A stretch of DNA of 64,000 nucleotides from Durusdinium trenchii (lineage: Eukaryota > Sar > Dinophyceae > Suessiales > Symbiodiniaceae): assembly GCA_963970005.1 (NCBI GenBank), contig CAXAMN010003947.1, forward strand, positions 218,477 to 282,476. Reading direction: 5' to 3'. The stretch's first letter is position 1. Every line of letters begins with the position of its first letter. The notes below the pieces were generated by a model. That model ran no database searches, had not been told where the DNA came from, and saw nothing but the letters and a program-made list of their open reading frames with translations. This document shows positions 1-11,827 of this stretch, piece after piece. The translations under genes and the position numbers were made by a program.

Positions 1-229
1 CTCTAGAAGCGCTTGAGATATTCACCCTTTTGCCGTACCCAGAGGCGAAAAACATGTGGTGCAAAAAGCATAGCTTCAGGCGTTTCACTCCTCACTTTCT
101 CATCACCCAGCGGGTTGAAGGGGGAGGCTTTTTGCCAAAGAAAGGCTTGGAGCGTCTCAGTACCAGCGAATTCTATGCGGCGGTGCCTGGCCCCTCCAAA
201 GCTGTTTCAAGCAAAATGGGAGTTGTGCA

Positions 230-365
230 GCATACCTTGCCAGAGATGCATGCGATGCACGAGTGTCTTTTGTTTGGTCTCAGCCCTGGAGTCATCCATG
301 CGACGGGAGGTGGATTTATTGGACCAATAGAAACCAAATGCCCAGTGTTTGGGAGCGCAAATTGA
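230..365 (-). CDS. possible single exon, unrecognised
   Basis: An open minus-strand stretch reads WAFGFYWSNKSTSRRMDDS followed by a charged segment ending HRMHLWQ. It ends at a plausible GT donor (GGCAAG followed by GTATGC). No family is recognised. The amino-acid mix looks protein-like, but a chance open frame of this length is quite possible. Confidence 0.2.
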
Positions 366-1195
366 ACAAAATGTCGAAACTTTTTTCCAACATGTGATCA
401 TACATGTCGGAAGACCAGTCACTGTTTCATTACAAACCTTTACATACCTTTACTATCTAATTATGTGAGATTGGGCGGAGTTGACGCGTTTTTCGGCATG
501 GATCGGCCCAAGCCGTGGGGAAGTCCAGACCGACCACGGCACCACGCCACCACGTCCTATAAATTGCTCATCGCAGCACCGCGGGACGTTTCGCGGCGAC
601 AGCGAGGTGCCACGCCAGCGGGTGCGGCGCTGTTGAGAAAGGAGAGGTTCAAGGAAAGGTGTGCTCATTCTCAATAACTGCATCGTCCTCTCACTCTGGT
701 TCCCGTCTGTAGTATAGTATAATAATATACGTGTTGTATATGGTGCTTGAGGTTTTCGCTGGGTCGAACACTTCAAAGCATTGTTCGGGCAAACAGAGGC
801 GCCCCTGGCATGAACGAAACGGAACGTGCTGACTTCCCTGTACACCAAAGGTCTGCGCGAAAAAGACGCACTGCAAAATGCTGTTTCGACATGTTTCGAC
901 ATGAGTGCCGTCTACCTCGTGCAGCTGTTGGGCATGTTTCCGATGCCCGGCCCGATTAGGCCGATGGTCTAAACAGCCATGAGTCAACATGGCACATGCA
1001 AAGAGGCTAAAGCATATTGAAATACAAGGGTCAAGGAGCCATCTGTGCAACCTGGAGGGTGATGCGAAATCCTCCCAGCAAGGTTGGTCCGATGTCATTT
1101 CGCTCCCTGCCAGCCCTCCAGCCCCAAATCAGGCTCCCCTTCGCGGACCCGAATTACGGCGCGCGCCGCGCCACTGCACGGTCCGCTCGGCGGAC
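366..1195. other. no supported gene
   Basis: Open frames exist on both strands but overlap, carry no motif I recognise and show no paired splice sites. The stretch includes an AT-rich patch near 710-735. Nothing else is seen. Confidence 0.4.
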
Positions 1196-1384
1196 CTAGT
1201 CGTTGGACGCCGGAGGCGTGTGGGACGGTAGAGGGTCCGACTCGCCCGGCTGTTGGGACTTCAGGAACTGGTTCGCGTCGGTGTGGACCAAGTGATGGGG
1301 ACTCTTGTAATAGGTCACCTTTGTCTTGTGCATCTGCCTGAGGGCGAACATGTGATTCAAATAGATCGACTGCACTATCGACCG
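1196..1384 (-). CDS. possible C-terminal exon, unrecognised
   Basis: The minus strand is open for about 60 residues, including IVQSIYLNHMFALRQMHK and DANQFLKSQQPGESDPLP, and ends in a TAG stop at 1196-1198. The composition (few Cys, balanced charge, Pro/Ser-rich end) fits the tail of a real protein better than the overlapping frames do, but no domain is recognised and no upstream exon was tied to it. Confidence 0.3.
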   Translation of the reverse strand, partial: RSIVQSIYLNHMFALRQMHKTKVTYYKSPHHLVHTDANQFLKSQQPGESDPLPSHTPPASND

Positions 1385-2693
1385 GGCCAAGAGCCTAGGG
1401 TTTGGGCGACGAGCTGCGGCCAAGCGACTGCTTCAGATCGCGCTTCCTCACTTGTGTGGCGCACGACCATTGGAGTGAAAGAGCAAGAGGCATATGAAAG
1501 TGAAGTTTTGTAGTTTGTTGGGTGTGTTGAGTCTGCAATTTCTCAGCGGAGCAACTGAATGTCTCCAAGCAGGAGTTTCACCTACTTCAAGGGGTGGAAA
1601 CTGTTCCGCCAATGACAAATCCCTATGGCAGGGTCCCTATGGCCCACACCCTACTGCTGCCTCCAAGAGGTATTCGTCATTGACATGCTGATGCTGCTCG
1701 GATGACATTCCGCCATCGAATGGAACTTGCTTTGCTCTTCATAATGGGTGGCACAAGTCTTATAGACTATACTGTGCCATATTGTGCCATACTCACAGAA
1801 GAGAACCCAATAGAAATATCAACTACCTCTGGTCTTAGATACACACTCCCATGTTTACAACAACTTGACATCTCTCCACACCAAGCCCATCACCGAGCCA
1901 AACCTGCTCACCGAGCAAAACGCCAAGCGGCTCTTGGAAGTACCAATCTTGGAGCTGCTCTGGCAGCATCCGGAAGAAGGCAGACTTCTCCTACACAGCT
2001 CCAAACATGTGGCAGAAACCTATATCTAATCCTATATACATGTTCCCAGCTGCCAAAGGTCTAGCATTGTCTAATCCACGTGTCCAACATTGGTCAGGAT
2101 GTGTCTCTGTTGTTGTTGTGTTCGATCGGGGCAGGGAGAGAGAGAGAGAGGGATAGGTGGTTGGCAGGGGTTGTACCATTGCCACAGAAGGTGGCGATAA
2201 TCGTTTCCAGTGGAAAAAGAGGGGCCCTTCTCAAGTCCAAGTCCTCCCAATGACTCCGTGGATGTTCATCTTGCTCAAAAAAATCAGATGGTCTCAACAC
2301 CTGATGACGGGATGCCAACAACCAACTTCCAAATGGTAGGCACGGTTCTTCACCTTCAAACTGGTCTCCGGTCTCCGCATCTTTTTGAGCTACCCCTCGC
2401 AAAGACGACTCTTACAATGTGCAAACTGCTAAGTTCCATTTGGAGCTGCTAAAAGGGCCGGAAACTGCCAACGTGATCGCGAATCAGATCGCTCCAACTG
2501 ATTCAACACCAAAAATAACTGTGTGTATTCCAAAGGCTCATTGGACCCTTTTACCTAGGGTTTTGAACCTAAAACATGTAGCAGTTTGAGGGACCATGAG
2601 TCTTTGCGGTGTATATTTACACTTTGGGACCTACAGTACTTATTCATAGTGTGCCTTTGATTCTTTACCTATGGGCCAGCCGTCTTCGGCCAT
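1385..2693. other. no supported gene; AG microsatellite
   Basis: There is a short AG run at about 2133-2150. A minus frame at 2200-2390 (with SDFFEQDEHPRSHWEDLDL) is open and protein-like, but it lies beyond the stop codon of the neighbouring BAR-like gene and could not be connected to anything. Confidence 0.35.
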
Positions 2694-4661
2694 CTAGCCA
2701 AACGGTCCAATGGGGCCCTTCTCGCACTTGGAGAGGTCTAAAGTGATCTGCTCAGGAAGTGGTAAAGTCGCCACCTCCTTTGTGAAGTCTGTGGGCGGCG
2801 GCGGTTCTCCAAAGCCCAGATCCAAGAGGTCGTCCTTCTTGACAGGTGCTGCACCGGTGGAGGGCAGCGCCCCCCCCGGGGCCGGGGCTGCTCATGAGAT
2901 CCAATAGATCTCCCGAGGAGCTGGGGCCTCCGGGGCTCTTCGCAGCCTTCTCTTCAAAGTCCAGCAAGTCCACAGCTGGCTTGGTCTCTTTCACGGGCTC
3001 TTTAGGTGTCCTTGGATTTCAACACACCGAACCAAAGGTAAAGCTGATTCGACCAAGTCTCTGGGAAAAAAAACGTAAAAATAAACTCCAAAGTGAGGTG
3101 TTGCCCCAACACTTGGCCACTCAAACTTCATGTTCAGTGCAATCTAGCTGATTGAAATGAGGCCCATCGCTGAATCCATGCAGTGCGCAGTGTGGGCAGC
3201 AAATAGAAGAACATGAATGCATGCGAGCCTTGATCCACACGTACCCCCCCAAATACACCTTCCACAGTCGATCTCTGCATTTCCCCAACACCCCGACTGT
3301 TGCGCCCAAAGCCGTCGGCACTGCCGTCGGCACCGGTCGCCAAGCTTCTCTTTGGACGGCGACGCACTCGGCGAGTAGCCGTGCTCCGCTTGCCGCTCCC
3401 GCTGCCGTCGTTCCTCCTCTTCCCGACGCCGCGCCTGCTGCGCTCGACGACGTTCCTTGAGACGCTGGACCCGACGGACCGTGGTGGGCATTCGCACCGT
3501 CTCCTCCTGCTCCTGCGGGCGGAGGAGTGGTCGGTGGCCTGAGAAATGTCACAAGTCTCTGACCCCCCCCCGGTGTAAATACAGATGATGTCATCCTGGT
3601 CTCCTCTCTTATTGTGACATGTTATCCTAAAATAAAAGTAACATTTTTAATTACCCGTAAAATATATAAATAAGAAACAAATATATTATGTATACCGTCC
3701 TCCATGAATGCGTATGCTGAAATTGATCAAAGCACTAGGATGATGTGGATCCACTTGAAACTTCAATGTTGGTTCAATGGGTGTTGGATATACAGCAATA
3801 CCAAGTAGATGAAGGCCACCCTGCTCCTCCTCTGGATGCCCGCCACCGATTAAGAAGTCCAGGGCTGCCTGAAGCCCAGGCTGGGCCGGGGTTGTGACCG
3901 TGTACATCTCTCCAGACTGACATAGATCCCGAAAACGGGACCTGTACCTTGACGGTCTTCCTTTACAAAACCAATCAACAGGTCCACCTTGTTGCCTTCT
4001 TAGGGTTGGCCTTTCTCACCTTCTTCACGTGCTGTAGGAAGCCAACTATGGAGGAGGGAGTTGAACTACTACACTACACTACACATATCTACACATTCCC
4101 AGACCCTGCTTGGCCAAAGCTGCCTGGGTGTCGTTCTTGAACTTTCTCAAGGCTTGTCGTGCGGGGCCTTCCTCGAAGCCCTGTGACAACAAAGACGAGA
4201 GTGACAAGGGATCCACTGGAACGGCTGGACCATCGCTGGCGGCGGAGTCCAAGCCCTCTCCCGGCCTCGACGGATCGACGGATCGACTGGCCGAACGCCA
4301 GGGTCTCGGATCTCTGCCTTCCCAGTCTCTTCAACATCTGCACCTCTATTGGTTTTTCATAAAGCTCTTCCTTCCTTACCCCAAATCCTCCCTTCCAAAA
4401 TAGAAACGACCAACTCTTCCCTTCCTTCCCTTTCCTTCCTCTTCCCAGCATCCACGTGACTTATTCTTATTGTCTTTGGCCAACTTCTCGATGAGCCGGG
4501 CAGAGAAGTCGGTCACCACCTCCGTCTCCTCGGGGCCCATCTCCTCAGCCTCCTGCAAAGCCATTTCCACCTGCGGGCGACAGGTGAATCGGCACGGTGT
4601 GGAAGTGGAGCAGGGGGAAACCACACCAAAATTGCGGAATGTCATGTGTATATATGGTTAT

Positions 4662-4692
<31 letters not shown>

Positions 4693-6088
4693 TATTTATT
4701 GCTATATAAGTCTTTTTCACTAGCCTTTTGTTTCGGCTGGTTTATCTTCTTACCCTCTTCATGGCTGCGGCAATGGGTGTCGGGGCCGGGGACATTTCTT
4801 TGGGCATGCCATTCCTGCATCACAGACAAAAACCCGAACGGCCTCCCATGGGAAAGGAAGCACCAGCTAGGCAGTTGGTCAGAGATCGATCTCGAAACTG
4901 ATCAGATTCACTAACCTGGGTCCTACGGTGATGCTGCCATTGGTTGGAAGAAGAAATTCGGCTGGGTGCAAGGTGCTGCAACACCGGATTCAGTTTGGAA
5001 GCCAGTTTATGGGGTTCGTTGCACGCACTTCTATGTGTTGCAAGATGTTCGCTTGGCCCACTGCTGCTTCTGAGCCGGCCGCCTGTGCTTCCAAGTGCTC
5101 TGGGGTCATCTCCACCATGGGGCGGAACTCCATGCGCGCGGGCAGCACGCCGCTGATGGAGTGCGCCGAAGTCGCGAAGAACTCGTACTGCAAGTACTTC
5201 AAGGTCTGGAGGCAGCTGTCCAAGATATCTCCTTTGTATTCCTCACGAGGTGGAAGTCTGTGTGAACCCACTAGATATCACCAGCTATTCAATTCTTTCC
5301 GAACTCAGGTGCATGCTGTTAACCTCCGGCTTGACAGTGTCCCGGAATTCAAACTCCAAGCAGGTTGAACCCCCATACAAAACAACAGCCACATGGCTCA
5401 GGAGAACCTTTCTTAGTTTGAGAGAGGGTAGAATAGGGCCTCGTCTTTCCTTGTTACAAGTTTTTTTCTGGTGCTCCACCATTTTTTGTGCCCATGAGGG
5501 TGTATGTATGTGTTTATATGTGTATAGAAATGTACAATTTGTATATAAACATCAATACATGCATATGTCAAAAAAAAAGAACTAACAGCAACTGGACAGT
5601 TCGGTTTGACCCTCCCACTCGAAAACGCTGGTCCTCGAGGATGTACAACCATTCAAAGATGTGTTTGTCCACCTCATGGAACGCCAACTTGGCAGACTCC
5701 AATTGCGATTGGGCAGCTAAGTACCTTCGGTCCGTCTGATGTAAATTCCTCACGGGATGTCAAAGGTCACAAAAATTGGTGCAATCAATACAAATTTGTG
5801 TATTTTTTTGCGCGGTCGTTTTTTACATCTGGTCTGGATGACAACATCTGCCAAGCGGCCAAGCGTCAAAAAATATCATTAGAGAAAAACCATGTGACAG
5901 AAATTAGGAAACAAAACAACAAAGAACACCTACAAAGAACACCTACAAAAAAAAACGCCCGTGAATCTGAGGTTCTTTTTCACACAATCATCCATCTCCC
6001 TCTTGGCGATGTTGTACTCCAATAGTCGACGCCGTCGCTTCTCGAGATTGGACTTCATGGTCCGGTTGTTCCTCACCAGGCGCATCAA
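2694..6088 (-). CDS. BAR-domain protein with clathrin-box motifs (multi-exon)
   Basis: At least eight minus-strand exons can be read, in transcription order. About 5980-6088 (LMRLVRNNRTMKSNLEKRRR, LLEYNIAKREMDD) and 5620-5735 (RYLAAQSQLESAKLAFHEVD) are followed by 4990-5250 (GDILDSCLQTLKYLQYEFFA); together they have the spacing and charge pattern of BAR helices. Next come about 4470-4590 (VVTDFSARLIEKLAKDNK), 4100-4260 (GFEEGPARQALRKFKNDTQA), 3700-3900 (GLQAALDFLIGGG), 3370-3495 (a basic, Glu-rich coiled coil) and 2694-2995. The last contains VDLLDF, GDLLDL and DDLLDLGF, three clathrin-box-like motifs, and ends at TAG. BAR proteins with clathrin boxes (amphiphysin-like) couple membrane curvature to coat assembly in endocytosis; that role is inferred. 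The third motif lies in a different frame from the first two, across an eight-base G/C homopolymer at 2870-2877. The true N-terminus was not found. Confidence 0.65.
2870..2877. other. homopolymer at a frame change
   Basis: A run of eight C (eight G on the coding strand) sits between two coding stretches of the BAR-like gene that read in frames one base apart. It is either an assembly or sequencing length error or a real frameshift. Confidence 0.5.
4661..4694. repeat. GATA microsatellite
   Basis: About eight copies of GATA in tandem, lying in an intron of the BAR-like gene. Confidence 0.9.
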
Positions 6089-6119
6089 CTGGTGAATCCA
6101 GAAGACCGCTGTCAACACC

Positions 6120-7380
6120 TTAAGACGTGCCTCAACAATGAAGACCTTAATCCTGCCGCTATAAACTCAAATCAAGGATTTGCTAGACATCTACTATCAT
6201 TTATTAGGTTGTCTCGAAATGTCACTTCCATCACTTCTACCCTGCGATTGACGCATCACAAGTCATCATCTGCGTTTATCTCCAAGGCTCACCACATGAC
6301 ACTTCAATGGATTCCTTGGCATCAGGATTGGGGAAAAGCACATACCCTAGTCCTTTGGGTTCCAAAACGTTACGGGTTCAATGTTTTCGGATCAACCATC
6401 CCACAATCTGACCCTATTAAAGTACATATTTAACGGCAAGAATCCAACAATACTCCTGCGAATTGACCCTCCTAAACATTATATTTATACCTAATATTAA
6501 AAACGCAATACTAAAAAAAATGGGATCCAATACTACTGGCAAAATAGGATCTCAAAATGATCTCAAGAATGAAATGGTTATAAGTTTTTTGGCCCCCGGT
6601 TGTCAAACACACTGCTATAAGTGGGCCATTTGATCTCAAACCCAATACTAATGTAATTGGATTTCACCAGCAATTACATTTACAAACTGCACTTCCTGCT
6701 GTATAGTAATAAGTTTTTCCATGGGGCACGACTCAAAAATTGATTTGATTATTTCGTGTAACCTTCGGCTGCGCAATCATCATTGAATTATGGTTTTTCT
6801 GGCGCCGTGTTCCACAACACAATCCTAACAAAACGAGATAAGGATGTGTGGGCAAAGCAGGCCCCCTACCACAAAAAATGTAAATTCGTATAAACCATTG
6901 CCAACATTAATTCTATAAGCCTCACTTACCATGGAATTTCTTATTCGTCAATACACTATTCAACTATTCAATGTTTGACACAAATGTTTGACCATTTGAA
7001 AGAGTCTTGGCTAGGGAACTTCCTCCGGAAAGTTAGCAGCAACTATAGGTTGAAGACCAGTGCCGACATGCACCAATAGTGTACCTCAGTTTCGGTGAGC
7101 TGATCCAAAAATATTTTCTATATCTTACTGCTGCCTTTCCATATGCCTTTCCAGAGACCCCGCATTTGGGGTATGACTTTTAGATACTTTTAGTAGTGAC
7201 GCTGACGACACATTCCGGCCACGCATTCCCTGGAGACATGTGAACTGTGACGCCGCATTGCGACGACACATTCCTTGACGACGCATTCCTTCCTGACCAC
7301 GCCTAGTGGTGACGCATTGCTCTTGGACACCCACCCCCAAAAGTAGCAAAAATTCAGATGCGGGCCTCCTGACAATGGGT
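6120..7380. other. AT-rich spacer, no supported gene
   Basis: From about 6430 to 7120 the base composition shifts to A/T, with many stops in all frames. At 7190-7310 short direct repeats of a CGACGCATTCC-type word occur. Promoter elements cannot be assigned; dinoflagellate promoters lack reliable motifs. Confidence 0.4.
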
Positions 7381-7383
7381 CTG

Positions 7384-7402
7384 ACTCTCTCTCTCTCTCT
7401 CC
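7384..7402. repeat. CT microsatellite
   Basis: A pure CT dinucleotide run. Confidence 0.85.
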
Positions 7403-7429
7403 TTTCCACGCTTCCACTAATATTGCCTT

Positions 7430-7633
7430 CTTACAAAGAAAAGCGGCTTTGACTTCTAGCGCTGTACATAGCTTAGTCAGAAACGACTCCACACAAGTTC
7501 TGCGCTCCGCACCAGCGGTTTGCCTCCACGCTGCCCAAGGCCTATTACACTCCACTTGCGTGAAAGCGGCGATCAGATCTGCAAACAGCAATGAAAGTTT
7601 AGCTTGGGGTATGTTTTTTGAAAAACATTTCAT
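7430..7633 (-). pseudogene. possible reverse-transcriptase scrap
   Basis: The minus frame contains LSLLFADLIAAF, which resembles the LFxDLxxAF element of non-LTR reverse transcriptases (the first catalytic Asp motif), followed by an Arg/Cys/Trp-rich stretch. Nothing downstream supports a full domain, so this is a weak, motif-only call. Confidence 0.18.
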
Positions 7634-7639
7634 TTTGAC

Positions 7640-8475
7640 GTTTTTGAAAAACGACTGTTGTCATGGGCCCAACATAGCCCCAGATGGCCATCAAGGAGGC
7701 TGTCTTTGTGAGCCAAAATAGGTCTATCATACGCCTTGGGGCTGTGCTGGGGCTGTGTTAGGCCTAACATTGAGTTGTGAAGGCCATGCCTGCGACAAAG
7801 CCTAGATGGCTCGAAAGAACTCTTTGTTGAAAATTTTGAGCCTGAGCCAAATCGGAAATGCTGGAGCTGGCCACTCCCCTGTGCTAAATGGATCGTATCT
7901 GCTGTTCGTGAAGCAAGCCTTCGTGACTAAGGAACGGACTGAACACAAACCCTGTGCCCTCCGAGGCCCAATTCTCTGTCTCTGTGCAGCTTGGAAGCAC
8001 GTTGTCTTTGGAGCGGGCTGCGCAATGCACGGAGCGTAGAAATATAGGATCGAAGCGTCATGTGTGTGTGTGTCGCGCGCGCAGTCTCATCACAGAAACT
8101 AACTGCGCGAGAGAAAGGCCTGGTGAGTAAAAGGGTTTAACCATCCCCGTTAACATTCCAAGGAGACCTTGTGCAAAACATTTTGTAGATATAAATCTGC
8201 GGGCACAAAATTTGAGTCTATAGAAAGGGCGGGGGTCAAGACACTCAGGCTCTATACATGTTCTCTCAATTGCCTTGCAGCTCCTGAACCATAGTGATTT
8301 TTACAAAATGCAGGGTGTCTACTTTAGTACCCACATAGGTTCTCTACAAAAAATCGCCCATATACGAGGCGTACGCCCACCCATTTCATAGAGGAAATGT
8401 CGACGGGGATGTTTAGCCTTGCTCTAAAGCAATCGTTCACCAGAGGCGGCAGCACAGAAACTTGAAACCATCATA
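7640..8475. other. no supported gene; TG/CG dinucleotide run
   Basis: Contains an alternating TG then CG run at 8061-8081. No exon with splice sites was recognised on either strand. Confidence 0.4.
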
Positions 8476-8708
8476 GTGTTTGACTTCCTTGCAGGCTAGG
8501 AGTGAAGGCCACACACATTGAGGACGTAAGGAGTGCTGCCCTGAACATTTTTGGGCCCTCCGCCAAGCATTCTTGAATTCATGGGAGGTTTGCGCTGGTC
8601 GCAATTCAACCTGACACGGGCCAAGGCCCAAAACCTTGCGTGCTCCTTGGTGCAAGAAAAGCACTTTACGCCGGTCCTTGGTATGATGTCACTGTTCAGA
8701 TTGGTTGA

Positions 8709-9227
8709 GGAAGCAATGGCGCAAACAAGCAAACAGCAAAAAAACAACCGCCTACTTGCGGCAAAGGCAACTTTAAAAAATATCGCACAACACTTTCGAG
8801 GACTGACAATTTTCTTGTCAACATGAAGAGGCCTACTAGAGAGGCACTGGCTATGTTGGAGGCTCATGGCTTGTACTTGGCAAGTGAGATCTGTTGGGTG
8901 GGCAGGGAAATGAAGCTTTCCAATGGTGCAGTGGTGACTGAAAAGGATGTTGTCTTGTACCAGGCAGACAGCTCTCTGCAAATGGGACAAGTGAAGCTCT
9001 TGATCCAGATTGGTGATGACTTAGGAGTTTTGCTTGCAAAGATGACTGTGAGAGAGAAGCTTCCTGAGCTCATGGTGGGCAAGTGTGTGGAAAGCCAACA
9101 CATTTGCTTTGTGGAGGCCAAGCAGCTTGAAGCTCCTGTGGTCTACAAAGAAGTGATACTGGCATCTTCATATGTTTCACACCTCCACACATTTGGGCAA
9201 AGAGCAGTGAAAAGATTTGCCAATTGA
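8709..9227 (+). CDS. C-terminal part of an unrecognised, probably repeat-borne protein
   Basis: The plus frame is open from just after a TGA at 8706-8708 to a TGA near 9227; the first Met is at 8823, but the frame is coherent before it (GKGNFKKYRTTLSRTDNFLV). The Met-initiated part of 134 residues includes EICWVGREMKLSNGAVV, DVVLYQADSSLQMGQVKLL and a Val-rich, Ala/Ser tail. Upstream, protein-like stretches continue in other frames (for example NLACSLVQEKHFTPVLGMM), and the change falls at an A-run near 8730-8742, so the gene appears truncated or frameshifted. A compact terminal module placing a charged loop before a GQV segment occurs in some eukaryotic DNA-transposon ORFs; that link is only my impression. 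It is one of the few plus-strand coding candidates, and its A/T-rich 3' side differs from the genes around it. Confidence 0.45.
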   Translation, partial: GSNGANKQTAKKQPPTCGKGNFKKYRTTLSRTDNFLVNMKRPTREALAMLEAHGLYLASEICWVGREMKLSNGAVVTEKDVVLYQADSSLQMGQVKLLIQIGDDLGVLLAKMTVREKLPELMVGKCVESQHICFVEAKQLEAPVVYKEVILASSYVSHLHTFGQRAVKRFAN

Positions 9228-9510
9228 GGGATGCAGTTTACAGCAGAGGCACCAGCATGCCTTTTTTGTATTTTCTTGTTTGACACCTTGTAGTTTGTGT
9301 TTTTTCAGCCTGGTTTGGCTTTTTTTGCTATTTAGCGGCCTTTAGTTTGATATTGTTTGGTTGAACTTAATTTTGTGGTTGTCAATTTTTTGCAAAAATA
9401 GAAATTTAATGTCATAACTATATAGTTAAAAAAAATTCATAACTAGTTGAAGAAAATTATCTAATTATGTTGATTTTGTTAATTTGTTAACAAAAGCCAG
9501 CCCATCTAAC
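9228..9510. other. AT-rich 3' flank
   Basis: A T-rich, then A/T-mixed tail directly after the plus-strand reading frame, unlike the surrounding sequence of balanced composition. It may be the 3' untranslated part or terminal region of an inserted element. Confidence 0.4.
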
Positions 9511-9639
9511 CATGCCCCCGGCCTTGGAGGCCGACTCTAGTGGCACAAACACCCACAAGCGGCAAAAAAAACAAACACGGAAGCCGCGGCTTGGCAACCG
9601 GTCCTAGGAGAACAGTGTCCGCTTGTGCATGGGGGTTGC

Positions 9640-10360
9640 AGGTCAATATCAGGTGGGATGGGGTCTGCATGCCATGCCAACAGCGCCCTGCGTCATCCGC
9701 TCGAAGTGCTCCCGCCCACTCTTCTCCTCGGCGTAGCTTGCCCGTCTTCGGGCGCGCTCTTTAGCGAGCTTCTCCGCTCTGTCCGCTTGAGCCTGCGCAC
9801 AAGAGAGGCTCTGGGCTACCCTTCTGTCACGTCAGTCTGCCGGCCTCTGGGTCAGAGTCGTCTCGCGCGCTGCTCCTGGCCTCACGGCGTCTCTGGTTCT
9901 TTTCTGCCGCCTTTGCGGCGGCCTCCTGCCGAAGCGCCGTTTTCGTCTACTACCTCGGCCCCGGGCCTCGGCCTTCTTTTGGGCAGTTTTCGCTTCTTTC
10001 GCTGCCCTTTTTTCTTCGGCGAGCCGCTGCGTTTTGGCCTGTCGTGGGCCCCGCTCTTTTCGTTGCCGCTGCGTTATTCCTCCCCGCCTCCGGCGTCTCC
10101 GGCCGTGGCCCTTTCTCGTGCGGGTGCGCTTTGCACAGTCAGCCAGGCCTGGACCTGCACGCGCCGAACAACACTTCTGGCTTCGGTATTCTTGGGCCCC
10201 GCACCACGGCCTCCACCGTCGCCTCCGGCGAGCTCCGGCACGGCGCCGTCTGGCGTGCACAAGACCTCTATGGCCCAAATGCCTCGGAAGAGTGCTGCTC
10301 GGCGCCGAGGCAAGGACGCGCAACACGACTCGGGCCCCCACTCGCTCATGGTGCATTTGA
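9640..10360 (-). CDS. coiled-coil protein exons, unrecognised
   Basis: Three adjoining minus-strand stretches are rich in Ala, Glu, Lys and Arg with heptad-like spacing: about 9960-10020 (RLAEEKRAAKEAKTAQKKAE), about 9835-9955 (LRQEAAAKAAEKNQRRREAR, then SSARDDSDPEAGRL) and about 9645-9800 (AQAQADRAEKLAKERARRRA, then SYAEEKSGREHFERM). They lie in different frames, and the breaks have either very short or unclear introns, so this may be one spliced exon set or a decayed gene. It lies immediately downstream, on the same strand, of the 11.8-15.3 kb exon set and could be its 3' part. Confidence 0.4.
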
Positions 10361-11827
10361 AAGGAACAATGCGACTCTGCTCCCGATCACTGTGGCACCA
10401 TCAAAACATTTTGGTGGGCAAGCATCCAGTCGCTGTCCCGCCAAGAGTGTTCCGCCAGCGTCCCGCCAAGTGTTCTGCAGGGTGTCCCGCCATGTGTTCC
10501 AGAATATAATGTAATTTCCAAAAAAGTCTACCTTTCCATATTAGTCCCTGCGCGACAGATGGCCCAACAAAGCCTCAATCAACTATGTCTGCTCTGCACG
10601 CTCAAACCTGACAGCTTTTTAGACACAGCGGCCGGAAGAGTCTATGAGCCCTGTCTTGAAGGTAGGCGGATCTCTAGCGCCTGTACCCGCGAAGTAAAGC
10701 CGCCTGGCTTTCCAACAGGTCTGCTAAGACCGTGGGATTGGGCCCCTGCCGTGCAGATGGAGCAGAAGTGTCAGGAACCTCAGGTCTGTCAGGCTCAACT
10801 CTTGCTACTCAAGCCATCCTGCGCCTTGTCGATCGACTGCCTCACTACCATCGTCAGCTTCTCGTCGCCATCTTGGCCGAGAGCCCAGGCAGTTTCGGAT
10901 GTAGTCTGGGCTCCCTACGCCTCCACGACGTCGCTTGCATCCTGCCGCAGCCAGGAGGTCGGCCCAAGTCCCATAGGTCGAGCCATCGTGCTGCTTCTGT
11001 AGCGACAAAACCACGTAGTCCTTGCGGAGATGGAAAGGACTGGTCTGGCACAATGCCATGTTGAAGATCGTTGCGGAGGAATCGCCATGCCTTGCCATCC
11101 AAATTGGGCACCTGCAAGTCTATTCCACTTTGAATAATTTGAAGTCACAGCGAATGCCTTCAGAAGCCCTTGTCTTCGGGGGAGCAACTCGTCTTCGTGG
11201 CATTCGTCTTCGGAATTCGTCTACTCGGGGGAGCAATTCGGCTTCGTTGAGCGAATTTGCAAAGTGCGTCTGTGGAATTCGTCTTCGTCTGTTTGTGGTA
11301 AAGTGATACCCGCGCAGTGGGGTCAATCTACCTTTCAACTCCTTCATTTGCTTTTTGGCTCTTTTGAACTTAATTCCGAGGTTTATTGTTGCGGTTCGGT
11401 CTATCGTTGCTGGACAGGAACATATCCGCCAACAGTTTTAGTTTGGGGGGAGCGCTTTAGCTGTATTTATCACATTAAATCACATTAATATACATTATAT
11501 AATCAAAAAGGCCGAACACTTGGCAACTTGCCCCAGGAAAATGAATAGTTTATGGAACCCTGGCACCACCAGTCTGTGGTTAAATGAACTCCAGGGCTCA
11601 TAATGTTGAAGTCCATGTCGCGTCTGAGCTTGGCGATGGCGCTATGGGGAGCATCTGCACGCGTAATGGCATTGGTGGCCTCGAGATCTGACTGTCGACC
11701 TCACCTTGTCATCTCTATTCGTCTAGTCTATCCCCTACAGTGTCACCATGAGTCTGGACCATGAGGAAGCCATGAGCCCCTCGCCAAGCCTTCTAACCGG
11801 TTAAGATACCCGTGCCACGGCCAGCAC
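10361..11827. other. mostly unassigned; one weak minus exon
   Basis: A minus frame at 10880-11050 (RKDYVVLSLQKQHDGSTYG and following) is open but unrecognised. At 11150-11300 short words of the ATTCGTCTTCG type recur, often with GGGGGAGCAA. No other feature is seen. Confidence 0.3.

Noticed and set aside
9625..10509. A 294-residue plus-strand frame, Pro/Ser/Arg-rich
   Set aside because: It is the complement of minus-strand coiled-coil exons; long open frames opposite GC-rich coding sequence are common.
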